Shown here: one piece after another, positions 12,730 through 18,255 of the stretch | Numbering within the stretch: the first letter of the stretch is position 1 | How the letters are laid out: each line of letters opens with the position of its first letter | Origin: an uncultured Mycoplasmatota bacterium | GTDB taxonomy: Bacteria > Bacillota_I > Bacilli_A > RF39 > UBA660 | Assembly: GCA_900542735.1 (NCBI GenBank) | Contig: UQOS01000023.1 | Span: 1-18,255 of the forward strand | Direction of reading: 5' to 3' | Length of the DNA stretch: 18,255 bases | Translations under genes and position numbers: made by a program | Notes under the pieces: model-generated | Databases searched by the model: none | Seen by the model: only the letters and a program-made list of their open reading frames with translations | What the model was told of the DNA's origin: nothing

Positions 12730-13293
12730 ATGAACGATAAGAAGATTTATTTAATTAGTGGAAAAGCAAGAACTGGAAAAGGTACGGTTAGTAAAATTAT
12801 CAAAGAAGAATATGAGAAAAGAAATCTTAAAGTTTGTGAGATTCAAATTATGAGAACTTTAAAAGGTTATTTAAAAGATTATTTTGGTTGGGATGGACTA
12901 GAAGATACTAAACCTAGAAAAATGCTTCAAGAACTAGGTACTGATATTATTAGAGAAAAAATGAATATGCCTAATTTTCATATTGATCATCTAACAGATG
13001 ATATTAATGTGTTATCTAATTTTTTTGATATTTTTATTGTAAATGATATTAGATTACCAGAAGAAATTGAAATATTAAAAAGTAGATTTCAAAATGTGGT
13101 TAGTATACATGTAGTAAGAGAGAATTATGTTAGTTCACTAAATGGTAGTGAACAAACTCATATTACGGAGTTAGCACTTGATCATTATAAAAATTTTGAT
13201 TATAAGATAGTTAATTCTTCCCTAACAGAGCTAACAAGTGATATAATAAAAATAGTAGATAGTGAGGTAAATAAAAATGAAATACATGACTAG
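12730..13293 (+). CDS. P-loop nucleotide kinase, dNMP-kinase-like
   Basis: The 187-residue protein opens with a nucleoside-kinase-type P-loop (YLISGKARTGKGT, residues 7-19). The later segment RKMLQELGTDIIREK and the acidic strand end FIVNDIRLPEEIEIL, which looks like a Walker-B/DxR element, resemble deoxynucleoside monophosphate kinases of the phage T4 gp1 and adenylate-kinase-like groups. It would phosphorylate a (d)NMP, but the substrate is not readable here. It follows the GNAT gene by one base, with AGAAAGGAAATAAT as ribosome site, and its 3' end overlaps the alaS start by 17 nt. It is therefore translated within the T-box operon. Confidence 0.7.
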   Translation: MNDKKIYLISGKARTGKGTVSKIIKEEYEKRNLKVCEIQIMRTLKGYLKDYFGWDGLEDTKPRKMLQELGTDIIREKMNMPNFHIDHLTDDINVLSNFFDIFIVNDIRLPEEIEILKSRFQNVVSIHVVRENYVSSLNGSEQTHITELALDHYKNFDYKIVNSSLTELTSDIIKIVDSEVNKNEIHD

Positions 13294-15964
13294 TACAGAA
13301 ATAAGAAATATGTGGTATGACTATTTTAGTAAACATGGCCACAAAAAAATGGAAAGTGCACCATTAATTCCTATCGATGATGATTCTTTGCTTTGGATTA
13401 ATGCTGGAGTAACACCACTAAAAAAATATTTTGATGGTAGTAAAGTACCAGATTGTAGAAGGATTGTAAGTATTCAAAAATGTATTCGTACAAACGATAT
13501 TGAAAATGTAGGGGTTACAACACGACATCAAACATTCTTTGAAATGATGGGAAATTTTTCAATTGGTGACTATTTTAAAAATGAAGCAATTGGTTTTGCC
13601 TATGAACTTTTAACAAGTCCTGAATGGTTTGATATTCCAAAAGAAAAGTTATATGTAACGATTTATACAGATGATATAGATGCTTATAACCGTTGGGTGG
13701 AAGTAGGAATGTTAGAAGATCATATCGTAAAATTAGAAGGAAACTTTTGGGAAATAGGAGAGGGACCTTGTGGACCAGATTCTGAAATTTTCTATGACCG
13801 TGGAGAAAAATATGATCCAGATCATAATGCATTAGAATTATTTAAAAAAGATGAAGACCAAGCAAGATATGTAGAAATTTGGAATAATGTATTTAGCCAA
13901 TTTAATTCTAAAATAGGAGTAGATAGAAAAAATTATCAAGAACTTCCTAGTAAAAATATCGATACTGGTGCTGGTCTTGAAAGATGGGCTTGTATTTTCC
14001 AAGATGTAGATTCTAATTTTGATACTGATTTATTTGTACCAATTATTCACGCTATAGAAGATTTAAGTGGTGTTTTATATAATGGAGATGCTAGTTTTAA
14101 AATTATAGCAGATCATATTAGAGCAATTACAGTAGCATTATCTGATGGCGCAATATTTGAAAATGTTGGTAGAGGTTATGTTTTAAGAAGACTTTTAAGA
14201 AGAAGTGTTCGTATGGGTAAAAAATTAGGACTAACTGATCCATTTATGTATAAATTAGTAGATACTGTATGCGATATTATGGGAGAAAGTTATCCTGATT
14301 TAATTAGTAATAGGGGATATGTTCAAACTTTAGTTTACGAAGAAGAACAGTTATTTCATAAGACATTAGCAAGTGGTGAAAGAAGATTATTAGAGTTAAT
14401 GGAAAATACGAAAGATAAAGTAATTCCAGCAATTGAAGTATTTAAATTATATGATACTTATGGTTTTCCTTACGAATTAACTTTAGAATATTTGGAAGAA
14501 AAAGGCTTCACAACTTCTAAAGAAGAATTTGATAATTATATGAATGAACAAAAAACATTAGCTAAAAATAGTCGCAAACAAGAAGCAAATATGAATATTC
14601 AAAATGAAGAATTATTAAACTTTAAAGATCATTCTGAATTTATTTATCATTCTTATACCGAAAAAGGTAAAGTAATTGGTTTATTTGATGGCGAAAAATT
14701 TGTAGATACTATCACAAAAGAGGGATATGTGATTTTAGATAAGACATGTTTTTATGCAGAAGCAGGTGGTCAAGTTAGTGATACTGGTATGATTACATCT
14801 GATAATTTTAAAGCTCGTGTTTTAGATGTTAGAAAAGCTCCTAATGGTCAACATTTACATAAAATTAAAGTATTAGATGGTATTGTTCATGTAAATGATT
14901 TGGTTAAAACTAGTATTGATGAAGCAAGACGTAAGAAAATTGAAGTAAACCATTCTTCTGTTCATTTACTTCAATATGCACTTCGTACTATTATTTCTGA
15001 TAAAATCCATCAAGCTGGTAGTTATGTAGATGAATTCTCTTTAAGATTTGATTTTACTTATACTGGTAAATTATTAGATGATAAAATTATTGAAGTAGAA
15101 GATTTTATTAATCAGTATGTAAAAGAAAACATTGAATCTAAAACAGAAGTAATGGATGTAAACGAAGCAAAAGCAACTGGAGCCATGGCTTTATTTAGTG
15201 AAAAATATGGTAATAATGTTCGTGTAGTAACGATTGGTGAATCAAGAGAATTATGTGGTGGTACTCATATTCAGAATACTAGTGAGATTAAAAACTTTGC
15301 CATTTTCTCTGTAGAATCAAAGGGAAGTAATGTTTATCGTATAGAAGCTTGTACAAATGATGCAGTAGAAGATACTTTATTAGAAACTATTAAACCATAT
15401 AATGATGAAAAAATTAAATTATTAATGAAAGCTAAAAATATCATAGCAAAAGCTAAGCAAGAAAATATTATATTAAATTTTGACTGTAATATTACGAATG
15501 ATGAACCAAAGCATTATAAAGATATTATTTATGAAAAAAATGAATTAGAATATACACAAGATGAAGTAAAAAATCTAGAAAAGAAATACAAAGAAGAAAA
15601 AGCTAAATTAGCTTTAAATGATTTATCTTTATATGAAAATAGCATTGAAGAAAAAGATGGTTATAAACTTTTAATTACGAAAGTAGATAATCAAGATGTT
15701 AGTGTCATTAAAGAAATTATTGATACTTTATTAAACAAAATGGGTAAAGGCTTTATCTTAATTGCTAATATTCATAATGATCAAGTAAATTTAATTGCTA
15801 GAAATAATTTAGAAACAGTATCAGCTGGTGATATTATGAAAGATATTACTATGAAGTTAAATGGTAATGGTGGTGGAAGTAAGACTTTTGCACAAGGAGC
15901 AGGTAAAGATATTAGTGAAATTGATCGTATTTTACAGGAAGTAAAGGCTACTTTCCATGAATAA
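13277..15964 (+). CDS. alaS: Alanyl-tRNA synthetase
   Basis: AlaRS charges tRNA-Ala and clears mischarged Ser or Gly. The start ATG 13277 (MKYMTSTEIRNMW) has GAGG about 9 nt upstream and overlaps the previous gene. The 895 residues show class II motif 1 and 2 sequence (TTRHQTFFEMMGNFSIGDYF, FWEIGEGPCGPDSEI), motif 3 GYVLRRLLRRSVR, and the editing-site zinc ligands HxxxH (H559, H563 in NHSSVHLL) and CxxxH (C660, H664 in ELCGGTH). The C-terminal C-Ala domain contains the Gly-rich GNGGGSKTFAQGAGKD. Length is normal and editing residues are present. It is the third gene after an Ala-specific T-box, the expected feedback. Its stop overlaps the holA start by 8 nt. Confidence 0.97.
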   Translation: MKYMTSTEIRNMWYDYFSKHGHKKMESAPLIPIDDDSLLWINAGVTPLKKYFDGSKVPDCRRIVSIQKCIRTNDIENVGVTTRHQTFFEMMGNFSIGDYFKNEAIGFAYELLTSPEWFDIPKEKLYVTIYTDDIDAYNRWVEVGMLEDHIVKLEGNFWEIGEGPCGPDSEIFYDRGEKYDPDHNALELFKKDEDQARYVEIWNNVFSQFNSKIGVDRKNYQELPSKNIDTGAGLERWACIFQDVDSNFDTDLFVPIIHAIEDLSGVLYNGDASFKIIADHIRAITVALSDGAIFENVGRGYVLRRLLRRSVRMGKKLGLTDPFMYKLVDTVCDIMGESYPDLISNRGYVQTLVYEEEQLFHKTLASGERRLLELMENTKDKVIPAIEVFKLYDTYGFPYELTLEYLEEKGFTTSKEEFDNYMNEQKTLAKNSRKQEANMNIQNEELLNFKDHSEFIYHSYTEKGKVIGLFDGEKFVDTITKEGYVILDKTCFYAEAGGQVSDTGMITSDNFKARVLDVRKAPNGQHLHKIKVLDGIVHVNDLVKTSIDEARRKKIEVNHSSVHLLQYALRTIISDKIHQAGSYVDEFSLRFDFTYTGKLLDDKIIEVEDFINQYVKENIESKTEVMDVNEAKATGAMALFSEKYGNNVRVVTIGESRELCGGTHIQNTSEIKNFAIFSVESKGSNVYRIEACTNDAVEDTLLETIKPYNDEKIKLLMKAKNIIAKAKQENIILNFDCNITNDEPKHYKDIIYEKNELEYTQDEVKNLEKKYKEEKAKLALNDLSLYENSIEEKDGYKLLITKVDNQDVSVIKEIIDTLLNKMGKGFILIANIHNDQVNLIARNNLETVSAGDIMKDITMKLNGNGGGSKTFAQGAGKDISEIDRILQEVKATFHE

Positions 15965-16892
15965 TAATTTATATCTTGTAGCATCAAATGATAAAATAAC
16001 GCTAGATAATAAACTTCAAGAAATTATCAAAAAAAGTCCTGATGCTGAAATTGTGCATTATGATTTATCAGAGGTAGCTATTGATAAATTAATTGAAGAC
16101 CTTGATACCTATAACTTTCTTTCTAATAAGAAAGTTATAGTAGGTCATAATGCTAGCTTTCTATCAACTGATAAAGTAAAACAACAGGTAGAACATAATT
16201 TAGAAAAATTAGAAAAATATATTGAAAATCCAAATCCTGATAATGTTTTAGTTTTAGTATGTGATAATCTAGATAAAAGAAAAAAACTGGTAACTACTTT
16301 ATTAAAAAAAGCAGAACTTACGGAAGAAATTACGAATATTCATACTTTAATTAAAAAAAGATTAGAAGATTATCAGATGAGTAGTAATACTGAAAAAATG
16401 CTATTAGAGTATTGTATGAATGATTATGAAAGAGTATTTCATGAATTAGATAAGTTAAAGTTATATAAAATGGAAGATAAAGTAATTACAGAAAAAGATA
16501 TTGAAACTATTGTAATGAAGAGTATGGACGATAACATTTTTCATTTGGTAGATAGTATTTTAACAGGCAATAAGAAGTATGCTTTTCTTTTATATCAAGA
16601 TTTTCTATTGCATGGAGAGCAAGTAGTAAATATTATTCGTATTCTTTCTAATAAGATAAGATTAATTTATCAAGTAAAAGTTTTATTAAATGATGGCAAT
16701 AGTGATCAAACAATTAGTAGACTTTTAAAAGTACATGAATATCCAGTAAAACTAGCTAGGGAATCATCTTATCGTTACACTGAAAAAGCTCTACTTGAAA
16801 AATTAGAAAGATTAGCTAGTCTTGATTTAGAAATAAAATCAGGGCAAACTTCTGGTCAAGTAGAATTTGAAGTTTTACTAGCAACTATTTAG
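15957..16892 (+). CDS. holA: DNA polymerase III subunit delta
   Basis: HolA is the clamp-loader delta subunit, which opens the sliding clamp. The 311 residues start MNNNLYLVASNDKITL and follow the HolA plan: an N-terminal domain (TYNFLSNKKVIVGHNASFLS, DNVLVLVCDNLDKRKKL), a linker helical region (KMLLEYCMNDYERVFHELDKLKLY), DDNIFHLVDSILTGNKKYAF, and a C-terminal collar domain (HGEQVVNIIRILSNKIRLIYQ). It is slightly shorter than typical relatives (about 330-345). The ATG lies inside the last codons of alaS (8-nt overlap), with AAAGG about 9 nt before it. It is therefore likely expressed from the T-box operon; no separate promoter is evident. A strong terminator follows. Confidence 0.9.
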   Translation: MNNNLYLVASNDKITLDNKLQEIIKKSPDAEIVHYDLSEVAIDKLIEDLDTYNFLSNKKVIVGHNASFLSTDKVKQQVEHNLEKLEKYIENPNPDNVLVLVCDNLDKRKKLVTTLLKKAELTEEITNIHTLIKKRLEDYQMSSNTEKMLLEYCMNDYERVFHELDKLKLYKMEDKVITEKDIETIVMKSMDDNIFHLVDSILTGNKKYAFLLYQDFLLHGEQVVNIIRILSNKIRLIYQVKVLLNDGNSDQTISRLLKVHEYPVKLARESSYRYTEKALLEKLERLASLDLEIKSGQTSGQVEFEVLLATI

Positions 16893-16910
16893 ATAAAAAA
16901 TTTTCATATT

Positions 16911-16935
16911 AAAAAGTTGCATAAAATGCAACTCT
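16911..16935. terminator. Bidirectional terminator between holA and the rpn-like pseudogene
   Basis: AGTTGCAT (16915-16922), loop AAA, ATGCAACT (16926-16933). A run of A (16911-16915) on the left gives a T tract for minus-strand transcripts, and CTCTTT on the right a weaker one for the plus strand. Confidence 0.85.
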
Positions 16936-17788
16936 TTACTTATTGATTTCCTTAGATAATTTTTCTAAAGTATCAACATCAAGTCCAGTCATACGAGAAA
17001 TTGTCGCAATATCTAGCTTTTCTTTTAACATGTTTTTAGCTATTTCTAATTTTTCTTGCTCAATTCCCTGAGAAATTCCATCTTCATAAGCCATTGCTTT
17101 TTCTGTATTTTGAATAAGTTCTTGGTCTTCTTCATAGCTCATAAAACTTCTAAATGTTTCTTGATTATTTAAGTCTGTAACTTTATCTTCATATGCTTCC
17201 ACAAAATCATCTCCATTTGATATCTTATCAAGGTCATCTTTCTCTAAATCTAACATAATTAAATGTTTATATTCTTTGACCTTTTCCATATCTAAATTGT
17301 ACCAATAATTAGTGATTTTGTCCATATTGTATTTGGGTAGTTTCAAAGTTATGAATATACTTTTTTCCATTATTACTCATAACATAATAATGGGTTACAT
17401 CTTCTATCTTTTTACTTAAGCCATAAGTAAAATCAATATGAATAAATTTGGTTTTAAAATCATACTTTTTACCACGAACTGTTTTTCTAGAATAAATATT
17501 CGTAAAATAGATAAAGTTTCTAGTATGTAGATAATTTTTATAATTACAGTTTAATTCAATATGTAAATATTCATTATCTACTTTCACAAGTACATCAACT
17601 GTTTTAGATCTATCAATAACACTAACTACTGGTAATTCACTTCTTAAGAATTCAATAGATTCTATTTTCTTTTTGAAAATTCTTTCTAATAATTCCTTTA
17701 ATAAACTAGGATTATCTTCATCACAGAATATAGTTTTAAAAACACGATCAAACTTAGCAGTATAGAATTTATTATCATTACAATTCAT
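16936..17788 (-). pseudogene. Rpn/PD-(D/E)XK nuclease-family transposase, frameshifted
   Basis: Two minus-strand frames form one broken gene. The upstream part starts at ATG 17788 after GGAGGTGAGAGG and runs to a TAA at 17311-17309. It has FDRVFKTIF, the nuclease-like core TVDVLVKVDNEYLHIELN and NFIYFTNIYSRKTVRGKKYDF. The family usually has E-x-Q at the active site; here it reads E-L-N. The downstream part (in frame from about 17328 to 16936) continues with NMDKITNYWYN and ends with the typical EIAKNMLKEKLDIATISRMTGL. Removing one base near 17329 would join them as NFETTQINMDKI, which fits the family pattern. The whole would be about 283 residues. Relatives are mobile, multi-copy nucleases (RpnA type). 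Either a recent 1-bp mutation or a read error; the rest of the gene is intact. Confidence 0.8.
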
Positions 17789-17867
17789 CCTCTCACCTCC
17801 ATTTCGGAAAGAGGATAACATGAATAATAATATCTATAAAATGACCAATTTTAAGAATTGAAGGTAA

Positions 17868-17921
17868 ATTAAAAGTCAATTTTAAAAATTTTCTAGAGGA
17901 AAATTTAAAATTGACTTTAAT
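17868..17921. repeat. Long AT-rich hairpin upstream of the rpn-like gene
   Basis: The left arm 17868-17893 and right arm 17899-17921 are near-perfect reverse complements (26 against 23 nt, differing by short A bulges) around the loop TAGAG. It lies on the 5' side of the minus-strand pseudogene, so it does not end that gene. It could be a REP/MITE-like repeat or a terminator for an unseen transcript. The rest of 17822-18010 shows nothing I can interpret. Confidence 0.65.
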
Positions 17922-18011
17922 ACTTATCTAGATAAACTTAAACATACAAATTATAAATTTTTTTCAAGTTTTATGAAAATGTATAAAGAGTACAAAAACT
18001 AAAATTACTAC

Positions 18012-18040
18012 TTGTTCACAAATAATAATTATTATATAAT
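18012..18040 (+). promoter_or_regulatory. Promoter of a predicted short RNA
   Basis: TTGTTC (18012-18017), 17-bp spacer, TATAAT (18035-18040). Start expected near 18047. Confidence 0.65.
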
Positions 18041-18046
18041 TGAAAT

Positions 18047-18115
18047 GTAATAAAAAATAGGTTACTAAGTATATTACTTAAGGACTATGAGTATTAGCTT
18101 GTTGTCCTTTTATTA
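18047..18115 (+). ncRNA. Predicted ~70-nt small RNA
   Basis: A transcript from the promoter at 18012-18040 would carry the 22-nt element at 18060-18081 and end at a hairpin AAGGAC (18080-18085) / GTCCTT (18104-18109) followed by TTATTAT. No reading frame with a ribosome site is inside. The same 22-nt element, with one mismatch, sits on the opposite strand at 18244-18223, so an opposing transcript would share it. No known RNA family recognised. Confidence 0.45.
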
Positions 18116-18244
18116 TATGGGTATTTTTAATATTTTGCATTTCAAAAAAGTATAAAAATATCTTTTATTTAATTTTTTAAAAGTCTTTATTTTACTAGTT
18201 AAAACTCCTATTTCTATGTTTTTTAAGTAATATACTTAGAAACC
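18060..18244. repeat. 22-bp inverted repeat bracketing 185 bp
   Basis: Positions 18060-18081 and 18223-18244 are reverse complements at 21 of 22 positions. Each arm contains the inner dyad TAAGTA-N3-TACTTA. Between the arms are a terminator-like hairpin and AT-rich sequence without an open frame that has a start and a ribosome site. It could be a small MITE-like element or a pair of regulatory sites. Confidence 0.8.
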
Positions 18245-18255
18245 AAGAATAGGAG
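18205..18255 (-). promoter_or_regulatory. Candidate leader hairpin hiding an AGGAG on the minus strand
   Basis: CTCCTATTTCT (18205-18215) and AGAATAGGAG (18246-18255) are complementary with one bulge. On the minus strand this places AGGAG (18209-18205) in a stem with CTCCT (18255-18251). No ATG, GTG or TTG follows at a usable distance, so the coding role is unproven. The window ends here. Confidence 0.35.

Noticed and set aside
18074..18112. Minus-strand mini-frame ending ILIVLK then TAA in the second RNA locus
   Set aside because: It has only 11 codons after an in-frame stop and no start codon or ribosome site; resemblance to the toxin tail is probably chance from the terminator arms.
16893..18255. 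Complete insertion sequence around the rpn-like gene
   Set aside because: Inverted repeats nearby (17868-17921 and 18060-18244) do not flank the gene as terminal repeats, and no target duplication is visible.

Overview
The window comes from a very AT-rich, low-GC Gram-positive bacterium (Firmicutes/Bacilli), most likely an uncultured gut lineage close to Mollicutes-related Bacilli (RF39-like). This rests on composition, AAGGAGG-type ribosome sites, FtsA/FtsZ, a SipW/TasA-type exported protein with a DUF6273-like end, and Bacillus-like linkage of recD2, an AI-2E permease (YrrI type) and alaS. Trp is encoded by TGG and no gene has an internal TGA, so the standard bacterial code fits. Lineage is an inference; nothing here fixes the species.

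Region 1-600 has no conventional gene but is highly organised. It holds a 194-nt direct duplication (1-194 and 226-419). Each copy carries a promoter, a predicted ~125-nt RNA with a GNRA-capped 5' hairpin, and a strong symmetric terminator. A convergent minus-strand transcription unit (promoter 563-591, a ribosome site inside a hairpin, a ~22-residue hydrophobic reading frame) ends in the same terminator. This layout resembles a type I toxin-antitoxin locus (Fst/par or BsrG/TxpA style) with two antitoxin RNA copies. The first copy keeps only the last 11 codons of the toxin frame.

Region 600-5403 holds a small membrane protein, a large exported beta-sandwich protein with its own promoter and terminator, and an ftsA-ftsZ pair. 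Region 5403-8344 holds mtaB with a DUF4097-like gene, then a two-gene unit of a single-pass membrane protein and a small DUF1292-like protein. Region 8345-12050 holds recD2, an unlisted 55-codon membrane peptide with its own promoter and terminator, and an AI-2E family permease.

Region 12055-16935 is a T-box riboswitch with an alanine (GCT) specifier, followed by GNAT acetyltransferase, dNMP-kinase-like, alaS and holA. These four genes are tightly packed, so tRNA-Ala charging probably sets expression of AlaRS and also of the replication clamp-loader delta subunit. A bidirectional terminator separates them from a minus-strand Rpn-family nuclease gene that a single-base frameshift has split.

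The last 430 bases lack a protein gene. They contain a long AT-rich hairpin, a predicted ~70-nt RNA with a good promoter and terminator, and a 22-bp inverted repeat that places the same element at the start of an opposing transcript. That arrangement echoes the locus at the window start.
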